Of a stretch of 64,000 nt of DNA, positions 1 to 8,061 are shown piece after piece. The position numbers and the translations under genes were made by a program. The stretch covers positions 62,001 through 126,000 of the forward strand of contig JAUMTW010000005.1 of assembly GCA_030531005.1 (NCBI GenBank), written 5' to 3'. The notes under the pieces are model-generated. The model worked only from the letters and a program-made list of their open reading frames with translations. It was not told where the DNA came from and did not search any database. Origin of the DNA: Corynebacterium sp. (GTDB lineage Bacteria; Actinomycetota; Actinomycetes; Mycobacteriales; Mycobacteriaceae). The stretch's first letter is position 1, and each line of letters opens with the position of its first letter.

Positions 1-1
1 C

Positions 2-166
2 TTAAGTAATGCAGGCATTGCCGCCTGGACTATTACCGGCTTAAGTCTTGCTTGCGGAGTGGCATGTGCTGCAACCGCAGGTACAGCATGCCTCGCGTGC
101 CTTACCGCTGCGTCTGGCGCCACCGGGGGAACTGTTGGTTACTGCGTAGGAAACGCATGGGAGTGA
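2..166 (+). CDS. Halocin C8-like cysteine-rich peptide, C-terminal part (5' end outside window)
   Basis: The frame is open from the left edge and ends at a TGA at 164-166, so only the last 54 residues are visible. They are rich in Gly, Ala and Thr and carry five cysteines spaced C-x3-C-x7-C-x2-C-x14-C. The first three spacings are the same as an internal C-x3-C-x7-C stretch of mature halocin C8 as I recall it. That family is made as a larger secreted precursor whose C-terminal part is the bacteriocin, which fits a C-terminal position here. The next gene, 6 nt downstream, encodes a tiny membrane protein, as expected for an immunity factor. Family assignment is inferred from cysteine spacing and composition; precursor, signal peptide and start are not visible. 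It could instead be another small disulfide-rich secreted peptide. Confidence 0.55.
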   Translation, partial: LSNAGIAAWTITGLSLACGVACAATAGTACLACLTAASGATGGTVGYCVGNAWE

Positions 167-172
167 TTTGCT

Positions 173-331
173 ATGTCGAAAATGAAAAACCTCGGATTGG
201 TACTTGTCTTACTAGCAGTAGTCGCCGCACTGCTCTCTACCCAGATAGACACATACCCCATACCTATCATTTTATGGGGTGTCACCTTAGTATCGCTCAT
301 TTCTGCAGTATTGGCTTTTGCAAGGTCGTAA
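173..331 (+). CDS. Small two-helix membrane protein, possible immunity protein
   Basis: A 52-residue protein starting at ATG 173, 6 nt after the stop of the cysteine-rich peptide gene, so the two are almost certainly co-transcribed. It has two hydrophobic segments, at about residues 6-22 and 30-48, separated by a short polar loop containing QIDTY. The N-terminus is basic (MSKMKN) and the C-terminus ends in ARS. No family is recognised. Very small membrane proteins encoded directly after bacteriocin genes often protect the producer, and that is the inferred role. It could also be an unrelated small membrane protein; nothing in the sequence proves function. Confidence 0.55.
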   Translation: MSKMKNLGLVLVLLAVVAALLSTQIDTYPIPIILWGVTLVSLISAVLAFARS

Positions 332-780
332 CCCCTTGGGCACAGGTACAAGGGCATAGCGGAAATTAGGTTGTAGACACGCCAAAACTCGCCGCCAAGC
401 TGGGGGAGATGGTTTCCCAACGCATCGCGTTTTCTCAGCCTGCCGGGTAGAGGGGATCACCTGCTTTATAAGCTCCCTTCTTCGAAGAATGTTTGGCTAA
501 TAGTCTTCATTTTTTCCTGTTTCAATGGCTCTAGCCCTTTCCGGAATAGATGCACTTTTCAAGAGGGTAGAGCGCAGGAATAGTGCCATGATCGTGTGCC
601 GTTCTTCCGGCAGTGCTGTTTGTACATTGCACGTGCAAGCCGGGGATTCGAACTCAATAGTGCCTAAGGCAAACCGCGTTGGCATCGGTGGTACGCACAC
701 AACTAACGTGCGGGGACGCCTACGAAGCGGAGCGGACCTTGTTTCAGGTCTTGGTTTTGATTGCTCCTACACACTGATTG
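332..780. other. About 450 nt without a convincing gene
   Basis: Open frames on both strands (for example + strand 525-821 and - strand 497-700) have no ribosome-binding site in the right place and no recognisable family, and they overlap each other. The string GGGGATTCGAACTC near 641 recalls a tRNA T-arm but cannot form the stem. The stretch may be the decayed edge of an accessory region that contains the bacteriocin-like gene. Confidence 0.4.
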
Positions 781-1620
781 TTAGGCGGTCGTTCTTGTGG
801 TTCCGATACTTGCAATCATGATGAAGAGGATGGCGATGATAGAACCAACGGTAAGAGGTTGTCTTAGCAGCATTAGACCTGCAATAGCAGCAATCACTGG
901 CTCCAGGGAGAGCAGTACGCCTACCATGCCAGGGTTTAGGGTGCGCAAGGCGGCCAGCTCCAGGGAATAAGGTATTACCGAAGAAAGTAGTGCGACCGCG
1001 GTGGCAAATAACAAGATTTTTGGATCCCAAATGTCGCTAACATTGTTGATGCCGAATGGGATGAGGATAATGCCGCCGATGAGTACGGAAATTCCTAGTC
1101 CACTTTGTCCAGGTACGAGTTGACCTACTTTGCGACTGCACAGGATGTAGCAGGCCCAGAAGAACCCGGCAGTCAGTGCACAGAGCACGCCGGTGGCATT
1201 GAGATCAAGCTTGTCGCCGCTGGCTTCCCATGCCAGTATAACTAAACCAATTGCAGCGAGTAACACCCAAATGAGGTCACGCCTAGAACGTGACAGGATC
1301 GCAGCTAGGAGTAGTGGTCCAGTGAACTCGATAGTCACAGCAATGCCTAGGGGTATATGTGCAAGTGCGAGGTAAAAGAAGCCATTCATGCCAGCAAAAG
1401 TGGTACCGAAGAGTACGAGGGCCCGCCATTGCTCAGCGTTATAGCGGAAGGTGGGGCGGGATGCCGCCATAATAAGGAGTCCGGCTAATAGCAAGCGCAA
1501 CATACTTGTGGTGCCCGAACCGATGAGGGGGAAAAGTTGGACAGCGAAGGCCGCACCGAATTGCAGGGAGGTGCAGGAGCCAATAATGAGGAGGACTCCG
1601 GTGCGCTTGGAGTTCAGCAT
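781..1620 (-). CDS. DMT-superfamily (EamA) exporter, RhtA-like
   Basis: A 279-residue polytopic membrane protein with about ten hydrophobic helices arranged as two five-helix EamA repeats (about residues 8-135 and 145-275). It belongs to the drug/metabolite transporter superfamily and is closest in pattern to RhtA-type threonine/homoserine exporters, for example the stretch EFTGPLLLAA at the end of helix 4 and the late SLEPVIAA motif. Export of an amino acid or related metabolite is the family expectation; the substrate cannot be read from sequence. The ATG is preceded by CATACT seven bases upstream and no Shine-Dalgarno, so the mRNA is probably leaderless. It is divergent from guaA. Confidence 0.85.
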   Translation of the reverse strand: MLNSKRTGVLLIIGSCTSLQFGAAFAVQLFPLIGSGTTSMLRLLLAGLLIMAASRPTFRYNAEQWRALVLFGTTFAGMNGFFYLALAHIPLGIAVTIEFTGPLLLAAILSRSRRDLIWVLLAAIGLVILAWEASGDKLDLNATGVLCALTAGFFWACYILCSRKVGQLVPGQSGLGISVLIGGIILIPFGINNVSDIWDPKILLFATAVALLSSVIPYSLELAALRTLNPGMVGVLLSLEPVIAAIAGLMLLRQPLTVGSIIAILFIMIASIGTTRTTA

Positions 1621-1627
1621 GGTTTGT

Positions 1628-1633
1628 AGTATG
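1628..1633 (-). promoter_or_regulatory. -10 element of the DMT exporter gene
   Basis: The minus strand reads CATACT, with seven bases between it and the ATG at 1620. No Shine-Dalgarno is present, so transcription would start at or next to the start codon. Confidence 0.5.
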
Positions 1634-1796
1634 CCTGGGATTGTTCGGTTTAGCTACCTGGGGCATGAGGTAGCATCTCAGTATGGCGTGAGTATCTGGG
1701 GCTGTCGGTGATACAGCGGGTTCGTGCGGGGTATCGGGGTACAGACATCAATTACAAAAAAACAGGGGTGAAGTTTTGGCCGGGGCCATCCTGCGG

Positions 1797-1802
1797 TAGG
1801 CT
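1797..1802 (+). promoter_or_regulatory. -10 element of guaA
   Basis: TAGGCT ends eight bases before the GTG start of guaA. TAnnnT hexamers are normal for corynebacterial promoters. There is no Shine-Dalgarno, which suggests a leaderless or nearly leaderless mRNA. Confidence 0.4.
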
Positions 1803-1810
1803 GTGGAATT

Positions 1811-3379
1811 GTGACACAAGCGAAACATAATCCGGTACTCGTTATTGATTTCGGCGCCCAGTATGCGCAGCTCATTGCGCGACGGGTGCGCGAAGCAAAA
1901 ATTTATTCTGAGGTCGTGCCTTATAACATTTCGGTAGAGGAGCTGCAGGCAAAGCAGCCCGCTGCTCTGATCTTGTCGGGCGGACCTTCTTCTGTTTATG
2001 AGGAGGGCACTCCGGCACTGGATCCGGCAATCTTCTCGCTGGGCATCCCGGTATTCGGTATTTGCTATGGCTTCCAGAGCATGACGCATGCTCTCGGTGG
2101 TACGGTCGCGCAGACCGGTACCCGGGAGTACGGCCGCACCGACATGGTTGTGGATGGCGGAGTGCTACACGATGGTTTCGAAAGTCCCCATCAGGTATGG
2201 ATGAGCCATGGCGATGCCGTGACCGCCGCGCCTGAAGGTTTCGTTGTGACGGCTCACTCCGACGGCGCTTTGGTGGCTGCCTTCGAGAATGTAGAGAAGC
2301 GCATGGCTGGTGTGCAGTATCACCCAGAGGTGATGCACTCGCCACACGGCCAAGAGGTGTTGGTGCGCTTCTTGACCGAGATCGCTGGCCTGGAGCAGAA
2401 CTGGACTCCAGCGAATATTGCCGAGGAACTCATTGCTGCCGTACGCGAGCAGGTTGGCCCAGAGGGGCGCGCTATTTGTGGTCTTTCCGGTGGTGTTGAC
2501 TCTGCCGTTGCCGGTGCATTGGTGCAGCGCGCCATAGGCGATCGCCTTACTTGTGTATTCGTTGATCATGGTCTGCTGCGTGCTGGCGAGCGTGAGCAAG
2601 TGGAGCAGGACTTCGTGGCCTCGACTGGTGCGAAGTTGGTGACTGTGGATGAGCGCGCAGCCTTCCTCGACAAGCTTGCCGGGTTAACTGACCCGGAGGC
2701 GAAGCGCAAGGCAATTGGTGCGGAGTTTATCCGCTCCTTTGAACGTGCCGTTACCGATGTGCTGGAAAGTGCTCCTGCGGATTCCACTGTGGATTTCCTG
2801 GTGCAGGGCACCTTATATCCGGACGTGGTCGAGTCTGGCGGTGGTTCTGGCACTGCCAACATTAAGAGCCACCACAATGTCGGCGGTTTGCCCGATGATG
2901 TCGAGTTCTCCCTCGTCGAGCCGCTGCGCCTGCTTTTCAAAGATGAGGTCCGTGCTGTGGGCCGCGAACTTGGTCTGCCGGAGGAAATCGTTAACCGTCA
3001 GCCTTTCCCAGGCCCTGGTTTAGGTATTCGTATTATCGGTGAGGTGACCGAAGAGCGCTTAGAGACCCTGCGTGCCGCTGATCTGATCGCACGCACTGAG
3101 CTTACTGCCGCTGGTCTCGACTCTGAGATCTGGCAGTGTCCTGTCGTTTTGCTTGCGGATGTCCGCTCGGTGGGCGTGCAAGGTGATGGCCGCACCTACG
3201 GCCACCCCATTGTGTTGCGCCCAGTTTCTTCTGAGGATGCCATGACCGCAGACTGGACCCGCCTGCCTTATGATGTGCTCGAGAAGATCTCGACTCGCAT
3301 CACCAACGAGGTTCCAGATGTTAACCGCGTGGTACTGGACTGCACTTCGAAGCCCCCAGGAACCATCGAGTGGGAGTAA
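1811..3379 (+). CDS. guaA: GMP synthase (glutamine-hydrolysing)
   Basis: A 522-residue GMP synthase of normal length, converting XMP, glutamine and ATP to GMP in purine synthesis in the cytoplasm. The N-terminal class I glutamine amidotransferase domain (about residues 9-200) has the nucleophile cysteine in GICYGFQSM and the catalytic His in QYHPE. The ATP-pyrophosphatase domain starts with the P-loop [10 protein letters not shown]. The C-terminal dimerisation domain ends in the typical KPPGTIEWE. The start is GTG at 1811, which gives the usual N-terminus and has a -10 hexamer eight bases upstream. A strong hairpin terminator follows. Confidence 0.98.
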   Translation: MTQAKHNPVLVIDFGAQYAQLIARRVREAKIYSEVVPYNISVEELQAKQPAALILSGGPSSVYEEGTPALDPAIFSLGIPVFGICYGFQSMTHALGGTVAQTGTREYGRTDMVVDGGVLHDGFESPHQVWMSHGDAVTAAPEGFVVTAHSDGALVAAFENVEKRMAGVQYHPEVMHSPHGQEVLVRFLTEIAGLEQNWTPANIAEELIAAVREQVGPEGRAICGLSGGVDSAVAGALVQRAIGDRLTCVFVDHGLLRAGEREQVEQDFVASTGAKLVTVDERAAFLDKLAGLTDPEAKRKAIGAEFIRSFERAVTDVLESAPADSTVDFLVQGTLYPDVVESGGGSGTANIKSHHNVGGLPDDVEFSLVEPLRLLFKDEVRAVGRELGLPEEIVNRQPFPGPGLGIRIIGEVTEERLETLRAADLIARTELTAAGLDSEIWQCPVVLLADVRSVGVQGDGRTYGHPIVLRPVSSEDAMTADWTRLPYDVLEKISTRITNEVPDVNRVVLDCTSKPPGTIEWE

Positions 3380-3400
3380 TCCTCCCTGTTTGAGTGAGAA

Positions 3401-3433
3401 AAGCGTCAGCACAATATGTGCTGGCGCTTTTTA
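3401..3433 (+). terminator. Rho-independent terminator of guaA
   Basis: GCGTCAGCAC pairs with GTGCTGGCGC (one G-T pair) around the loop AATAT, followed by a T-run. Confidence 0.85.
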
Positions 3434-3669
3434 TGTGTCTTATATGCTGGTATTTCGTTGGGAGGTCGAAGATCTGGCCCGAGCACTTCAGATGGCATTA
3501 GCGGTAGGGCGCGGGTGCGTATTTAGGGGTTTGCTGAGCGGAACTACTAGATATTTTAGGGTACTTGGCAGGCTAGGCTACAGGCCTGTCTTTCGGCCTT
3601 CTTCGCGTATTCTCGCGCATTCCTGCGTACTTGACGTCTGGGTGGATGAGGGATTAGCATAGCGCTAGT

Positions 3670-3685
3670 CCAAACATATGTTCGA
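3670..3685 (+). promoter_or_regulatory. Predicted LexA (SOS) box of imuA'-imuB
   Basis: CCAAACATATGTTCGA differs at two positions from a perfect TCGAACATATGTTCGA palindrome, the form of corynebacterial and mycobacterial LexA boxes. It ends nine bases before the gene, overlapping the expected promoter, so LexA would repress the pair until DNA damage. Confidence 0.75.
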
Positions 3686-3697
3686 AAGGGGTTTGTG

Positions 3698-4285
3698 GTG
3701 GCGCTCCGAGCACAAGAAGCACAAATCGCCCAGCTGCGCGCCAAACTCGCTACCTTTGAGCGCGCCAGCGAGCCCCTGCCCACCCCGGAAGCATTGCGGA
3801 TGGTGCTACCACAGCGGTCCTTTATGCGTGGGGCTACTGTCACGACTACCGTGTGCCCGACCTTGATCAGCTACCTGCTCGCCCATTTTAATGCCCATAA
3901 TCTTTATAGCGCGGTGGTGGGCTGGCCGGAATTGAGCTACGCCAGCTTGGTATCAGAGGGCATCCCGAACATTGTTGCGATTCCGGATCCTAGTACCCAT
4001 CCGGAGGCAGTGATCGGCATGCTAGAGGGCTTTGATTGCATCATTTGGCATGCCCCAGCCTTGCGGATGACACCAACCCAGGCTCGACCGCTATTGGCGA
4101 AGATGCGCCGCCAGCAGACCTTATTGTTGGCGGTGGGGGCACAACTGCCGGCATACGCGCACCTGGATGCGGCAGTCACCGGGATTCGAGGTTTGGGGCA
4201 GGGCAGTGGCCGGATTCAAAAAATCGAGATTACGGTACGTGGCAATCACCAAAGTTGTGTGGTGCAACTGCCATGCAATACTTAG
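3698..4285 (+). CDS. imuA': ImuA'-type mutasome accessory protein
   Basis: A 195-residue protein encoded directly before imuB, with which it overlaps by 13 nt. Size, position and the truncated RecA-like fold fit actinobacterial ImuA' (Rv3395c type). This protein bridges the DnaE2 polymerase and ImuB during damage-induced mutagenesis. The N-terminus is a polar helix, followed by a RecA-like core with hydrophobic strands (about residues 60-160) but no intact Walker A motif. The GTG at 3698 lies seven bases after GAAAGGG; a GTG three bases upstream is also possible. A LexA box precedes the gene. Assignment rests more on neighbours than on motifs. Confidence 0.75.
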   Translation: MALRAQEAQIAQLRAKLATFERASEPLPTPEALRMVLPQRSFMRGATVTTTVCPTLISYLLAHFNAHNLYSAVVGWPELSYASLVSEGIPNIVAIPDPSTHPEAVIGMLEGFDCIIWHAPALRMTPTQARPLLAKMRRQQTLLLAVGAQLPAYAHLDAAVTGIRGLGQGSGRIQKIEITVRGNHQSCVVQLPCNT

Positions 4286-5727
4286 TCGCCTGGTTTCCGG
4301 ATTGGCCGTTGCAAGCGGGATACATGACGGGCCAAATAACTCCAGATCCGGCGGTACTCACCACCAGTAGTCAAGTGATGCATTCGAATGCGGCCGCCCG
4401 TGCGCTCGGGGTGCGTCGCGGGATGCGCCCTGCCCAGGCGCGCGCCTTATATCCGGAATTGCAAGTTGTTGCGGTTGATGAAGAGCGCGACGCTACTGCG
4501 TTTCGCACGATTCTGGAAAGCTTCGGCGAAGCAGTCTCTGCAGCAGAGATTCTACGCCCGGGTATGCTGGCCCTGAATTACGCGGCCGCCAGCAATTTTC
4601 ACGGCAAGGATGTTATGGAGACTTTGGCGAATGCAGCCGCCTTGCCGAATCTGGATTACAGTTTTGGCATCGCCCCAGATATCACCACGGCGATTATCGC
4701 GGCGCGCCTTGGGAAGGTAACGACACAACCAGCAGAATTTTTAGCTTCTGTGCCCACGAGAATCTTGCGCGATGAACCCACCTTGGGCTGTGACATCCAA
4801 GTTGTGCATACATTCGAAGACCTAGGGCTTGGTACCCTCGGAGATATCGCCGCTTTGCCAGCGCGCTCCGTGCACACCCGCTTCGGCTACGAGGGCTACC
4901 GCTGCTACCTGATCGCCCAAGGTCAACTGCGGCAATTTCTTCAGCCCACGGATGAGGATGTTGACCTTCAAGTCAGGATGAGCTTTGAAGAACCACTCGC
5001 GCGTCTGGATCAGGTCATCTTCGCAGCCAAGCGCCTAGCCGTGGAATTACATAATCTGCTTGTAGAACGCAATTTGGTGTGCACGCGCCTACACATCCAA
5101 GCTTTAAGTGGTGAGCACACCTATGCGCGCACTTGGAGTACCCAGAAACCGCTGACCGAAGATGAGATCGCCCAACGTATCCGCTGGCAATTCGCCGGCT
5201 GGAATAATGCTCCCTTAGATGCCTTGGTGCTTTTCCCGGAGTGCAGTCTGGCGCAACCGCAGCTGTGGGCGGGCTCACACCACAAAGCGGCAGAAAGTAT
5301 AGCGCGGGTACAGCACAAGCTGGGGTTAGATGCGGTGCAGCAGCCCATCCATGCGGGCGGCAGAGGAGTTGCCGAGCGTGTGGCGCTAGTGCCCTATGGG
5401 CAGACCCAGCAACCAGAGCCACTCTGGCGTGGTGCGCTGCCGGAACCGCTGCCGGCACGGGTATTCCACCCTGCGGCGCTCGTGCAACTCACCGATGGTC
5501 GTGACGTGACCGTCGAATTGGAAGGGGATCATTTAAGTGCAGAACCCGCCGTGTTGGCCTGGGGCCGCAAACGCTATGAGGTCCAAGCCTGGGCAGGACC
5601 ATGGCTAGTTGATGATGCTTGGTGGAAAGGAGGGCAGCCGTGCGCCCGCATTCAGGTGCAATGCGAAACATCCGCCTTCTTGCTCGCCTGGGTGGGCAAT
5701 TGGCGGATGGAAGCAAGCTATGAATAG
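4273..5727 (+). CDS. imuB: ImuB, Y-family polymerase-like mutasome scaffold
   Basis: A 484-residue DinB-like protein. The open frame runs further upstream, but ATG 4273 gives the typical start MQYLVAWFPDWPLQAG. The position where active DinB polymerases have their metal-binding aspartates reads AWFPDW instead, as in other ImuB proteins, so it is not expected to polymerise DNA. QPQLWA at residues 328-333 aligns with the QLPLWG beta-clamp-binding motif of mycobacterial ImuB. ImuB therefore serves as the hub joining clamp, ImuA' and DnaE2. The 13-nt overlap with imuA' implies coupled translation. dnaE2 lies about 4.5 kb downstream and has its own SOS-like box. Confidence 0.88.
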   Translation: MQYLVAWFPDWPLQAGYMTGQITPDPAVLTTSSQVMHSNAAARALGVRRGMRPAQARALYPELQVVAVDEERDATAFRTILESFGEAVSAAEILRPGMLALNYAAASNFHGKDVMETLANAAALPNLDYSFGIAPDITTAIIAARLGKVTTQPAEFLASVPTRILRDEPTLGCDIQVVHTFEDLGLGTLGDIAALPARSVHTRFGYEGYRCYLIAQGQLRQFLQPTDEDVDLQVRMSFEEPLARLDQVIFAAKRLAVELHNLLVERNLVCTRLHIQALSGEHTYARTWSTQKPLTEDEIAQRIRWQFAGWNNAPLDALVLFPECSLAQPQLWAGSHHKAAESIARVQHKLGLDAVQQPIHAGGRGVAERVALVPYGQTQQPEPLWRGALPEPLPARVFHPAALVQLTDGRDVTVELEGDHLSAEPAVLAWGRKRYEVQAWAGPWLVDDAWWKGGQPCARIQVQCETSAFLLAWVGNWRMEASYE

Positions 5728-5766
5728 CTTCGCGGGCATCATCGGAGCACTGATACCGAGGATAGC

Positions 5767-6357
5767 TTAAGACACGATGTCGATAACTAAACGGGTCGGC
5801 TCGGTTAAGATCTGCACGCTATACGGGTGCTGCTGATCCAAGCCGATCACGAATTGGCCTTGGCCTTCAAAGGTGCCCAGGGCCGTAATGCCGGTGACAT
5901 TCCCTGCGCCCGGGAACTCGCCGATGGCCTCATTGACATCAGGGCCTAATTCGAAGGGTAAGACCAGACCGCTAATGCGCAAGTTCAAGGCGGCATCACC
6001 GGTATAAGGTACTGGCTCACCACTGCCCTGGGCAGTTGGTTCGGCATCATAATTGATGTCCCAGCCGGGGATGCCAGGGCCCTCGAGATCGAAGACAATG
6101 CGGTCGAAGCCATCGTGGGTGCCGACACGAATATCGGTGACCACGGCCTCATATTCGGTGACTTCGGCGCTCTTATCCTCTAAATCGGGGCTACCAAGCA
6201 GCGCAGATTCTTCATCGACCGTTGCCGGGCTCGGGCTAATACTCTCGGTGGTCACGATCGACTCAGTGGTCGTCGACGTTACCGTACTGGCGGTATCGCC
6301 ATCGCCACAGGCGGTAAGGAATAGAGGGATCGTTACTAAAGCTGCATAGCGTTTCAT
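5767..6357 (-). CDS. AMIN-like domain lipoprotein
   Basis: A 196-residue exported lipoprotein. The start ATG 6357 begins a signal peptide with lipobox LTAC, so the mature protein is lipid-anchored on the outer face of the membrane. A Thr/Ser-rich spacer (about residues 22-60) leads to one globular beta-rich domain. Its sequence VVTDIRVGTHDGFDRIVFDL and the closing TRLVIDIV are typical of the AMIN-like domain found in actinobacterial envelope proteins. The function is unknown; peptidoglycan or glycan binding is a guess from the AMIN relationship. TAGGAT seven bases upstream of the ATG and no Shine-Dalgarno suggest a leaderless mRNA. It is convergent with imuB. Confidence 0.8.
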   Translation of the reverse strand: MKRYAALVTIPLFLTACGDGDTASTVTSTTTESIVTTESISPSPATVDEESALLGSPDLEDKSAEVTEYEAVVTDIRVGTHDGFDRIVFDLEGPGIPGWDINYDAEPTAQGSGEPVPYTGDAALNLRISGLVLPFELGPDVNEAIGEFPGAGNVTGITALGTFEGQGQFVIGLDQQHPYSVQILTEPTRLVIDIVS

Positions 6358-6364
6358 AGTGTCT

Positions 6365-6370
6365 ATCCTA
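6365..6370 (-). promoter_or_regulatory. -10 element of the AMIN-like lipoprotein gene
   Basis: The minus strand reads TAGGAT seven bases before the ATG at 6357, the spacing of a leaderless transcript. Confidence 0.5.
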
Positions 6371-6513
6371 CTGAAGAACCTATGTTGTTTGCAGGGGCAT
6401 ACTATAGGAGATGCTGCTTGAGGCATCCCCGGATAGGTTCTATCGCCTGCTTTCTTTGCCTGCATGGCACTTGCCGATGTCTACGTCGCGACAGCGGTAT
6501 GCGGAAGGTGGCT

Positions 6514-6519
6514 TAAAAT
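6514..6519 (+). promoter_or_regulatory. -10 element of the sucrase/ferredoxin-like gene
   Basis: TAAAAT lies seven bases before the ATG at 6527, with no Shine-Dalgarno; a leaderless mRNA is likely. Confidence 0.5.
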
Positions 6520-6526
6520 ACGAGCT

Positions 6527-7333
6527 ATGACTTTTTGCTCTGCTATACGCACCGAGCCTTTGCCCGGAACAACGAAGACAGCGCATCGCTATGTGCTGCT
6601 TGAATACACCGCGAGTTGGGGCGATGATATCGCCACCACCTTAAGCGAGCAGGAACTAGCATTACTTAAACCACACGGCACGCCCTTCTTAATCCGCAAG
6701 CCAGGTGTCGCGGGGCATGCGCCATTGCACGAGCGGCGTGTCTACATTGTCGACGCTCACGACAGAACCACCGTGGAATACCGTATCAACTCGCTTGCTC
6801 AACTTGCTGATCTGCCCGAAGGCGCGCCGGTGACGCAGCCACTGGCATTAGTGTGTACGCATGCCAAGCGGGATCGTTGCTGTGCTATCGAAGGCCGACC
6901 TATCGCCGCTGCTTTAGAGCAGGCTTTCCCGCAGGCACCTATTTGGGAGTGTAGCCACACAAAGGGGCATCGCTTTGCACCATCGATCGTGTTGTTGCCA
7001 AGTGGGCACTCGTTTGGACATTTGGATGCGGCCCAGGCCATCGAGATGTATACCGCTGCGCAAGCGGATCAATTGTATGTAACTGGGAATCGGGGCCGCA
7101 GCATCTATAGCGCAGCCGAGCAAGTCGTCGAGATGGCAGTCGCAGAGTATCTGAGGCAGCAAGGTCAACAGGTGGGGCTCGCTGATATTCAGGTCGCAGG
7201 GAAGCAGGCTGAAGTGCGCGGGCAGCGTTATACGGTGGTTCTGAAAGAAGAGACGGCTAGTTTTCAACCTTCTTGCGGCAAACCTCTCAAGGAGGGGAAG
7301 CATTGGGTTGCTGTGAGCGTACAGGCGGTTTAA
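6527..7333 (+). CDS. Sucrase/ferredoxin-like family protein
   Basis: A 268-residue cytosolic protein of the Suc_Fer-like family (PF06999), which has a thioredoxin-like fold related to 2Fe-2S ferredoxins. The conserved core is at about residues 105-175: CTHAKRDRCCAIEGRP, then WECSHTKGHRFAPSIVLLPS, supplying the family's cysteines and the GHRFAPS signature. A further Cys lies in SCGKPL near the C-terminus. The family's biochemical role is not established, but iron-sulfur binding is expected. ATG 6527 is preferred over the upstream in-frame start because a -10 hexamer precedes it and the protein then begins like its relatives. Confidence 0.85.
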   Translation: MTFCSAIRTEPLPGTTKTAHRYVLLEYTASWGDDIATTLSEQELALLKPHGTPFLIRKPGVAGHAPLHERRVYIVDAHDRTTVEYRINSLAQLADLPEGAPVTQPLALVCTHAKRDRCCAIEGRPIAAALEQAFPQAPIWECSHTKGHRFAPSIVLLPSGHSFGHLDAAQAIEMYTAAQADQLYVTGNRGRSIYSAAEQVVEMAVAEYLRQQGQQVGLADIQVAGKQAEVRGQRYTVVLKEETASFQPSCGKPLKEGKHWVAVSVQAV

Positions 7334-7340
7334 GGCATGA

Positions 7341-7370
7341 AAAAAGGGGAGGAATGGTCTACTCCTCCCC
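7341..7370 (-). terminator. Terminator of metQNI
   Basis: GGGGAGGA (7346-7353) pairs with TCCTCCCC (7363-7370); on the minus strand the hairpin is followed by a run of T, so it ends the leftward metQNI operon. Confidence 0.8.
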
Positions 7371-7386
7371 GGTGGTCGTGACGTTA
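7369..7386 (-). repeat. Copy of a dispersed 18-bp motif
   Basis: The plus strand reads CCGGTGGTCGTGACGTTA; its last three bases are the metI stop codon on the other strand. Close relatives lie at 36965, 43904, 47544 and 53590. Confidence 0.5.
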
Positions 7387-8061
7387 GCGTCGCATGAGTT
7401 TCTTCGAAAGCCAATTGCCGAAGAATTGGGCGAATTGGACGATGATGATAATCGCGAAGGTTGCCACGTAGGTAACCTCCCAGTCGAAGGCGCGGTAGCC
7501 GTAGACGATGGCGAAGTCACCCAAACCGCCGCCGCCGATGTATCCGGCCATCGCTGACATGTCGACGATCGCGATGAAGATGAAGGTGTATCCCAGTACC
7601 AGCGGACCAAGTGCTTCACGCACGATCACACTGGTGATGATCTTCCAGGGACTAGCGCCCATAGCGCGGGCGGCCTCGATCATGCCGGGGTCGACGGTCA
7701 CCAGGTTTTGTTCCACGATACGCGCTACAGCGAAGGTGGCTGCAATGGACATGATGAACATGGCGGCTTCGCGACCGATGGTCGTGCCCACAACAGCGAG
7801 TGTGAGTGGGCCAAAGGCCGTGATCATGATGATGAATGGAATTGGGCGGATGAAGTTCACCAGTAGGTTAATGATGGTGTAGATCGGCCGATTCTGCAGG
7901 ATGCCGCCGGGGCGGCTGGTGTAGAGGAAAATGCCGAGCAGTAAGCCAAAGAAACCACCAACGACTAAGGTCACCGACACCATGATCAGGGTGTCGAAGA
8001 TCGAATCAATGAAGGTGGGGCCCAGCCGGTCCCAATCCGCTGCCAAGAGTGTGGTGGTCAT
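7384..8061 (-). CDS. metI: Methionine ABC transporter permease MetI
   Basis: A 225-residue inner-membrane permease of the MetI family, with five or six helices and the cytoplasmic EAA-like loop EAARAMGASPWKIITSV (about residues 123-139) that contacts the ATPase. With MetN and the lipoprotein MetQ it imports methionine. The start ATG overlaps the metN stop by 4 nt, so translation is coupled. The characteristic late sequence MAGYIGGGGLGDFAIVYGY is present. The gene is followed by a hairpin terminator. Confidence 0.95.
   Translation of the reverse strand: MTTTLLAADWDRLGPTFIDSIFDTLIMVSVTLVVGGFFGLLLGIFLYTSRPGGILQNRPIYTIINLLVNFIRPIPFIIMITAFGPLTLAVVGTTIGREAAMFIMSIAATFAVARIVEQNLVTVDPGMIEAARAMGASPWKIITSVIVREALGPLVLGYTFIFIAIVDMSAMAGYIGGGGLGDFAIVYGYRAFDWEVTYVATFAIIIIVQFAQFFGNWLSKKLMRR

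Noticed and set aside
637..660. tRNA T-arm-like string GGGGATTCGAACTC
   Set aside because: On either strand the five-base stem does not pair and no acceptor, D or anticodon arm can be drawn.
525..821. 98-codon open frame on the plus strand
   Set aside because: No ribosome-binding site, no family likeness, and it overlaps an antisense frame and the end of the DMT exporter gene.
4036..4272. Upstream extension of the imuB frame
   Set aside because: It lies within imuA' in another frame and the ImuB N-terminus clearly starts at ATG 4273.
5500..5515. GGTCGTGACG inside imuB as another dispersed motif copy
   Set aside because: The match is short and explained by the coding sequence DGRDVTV.
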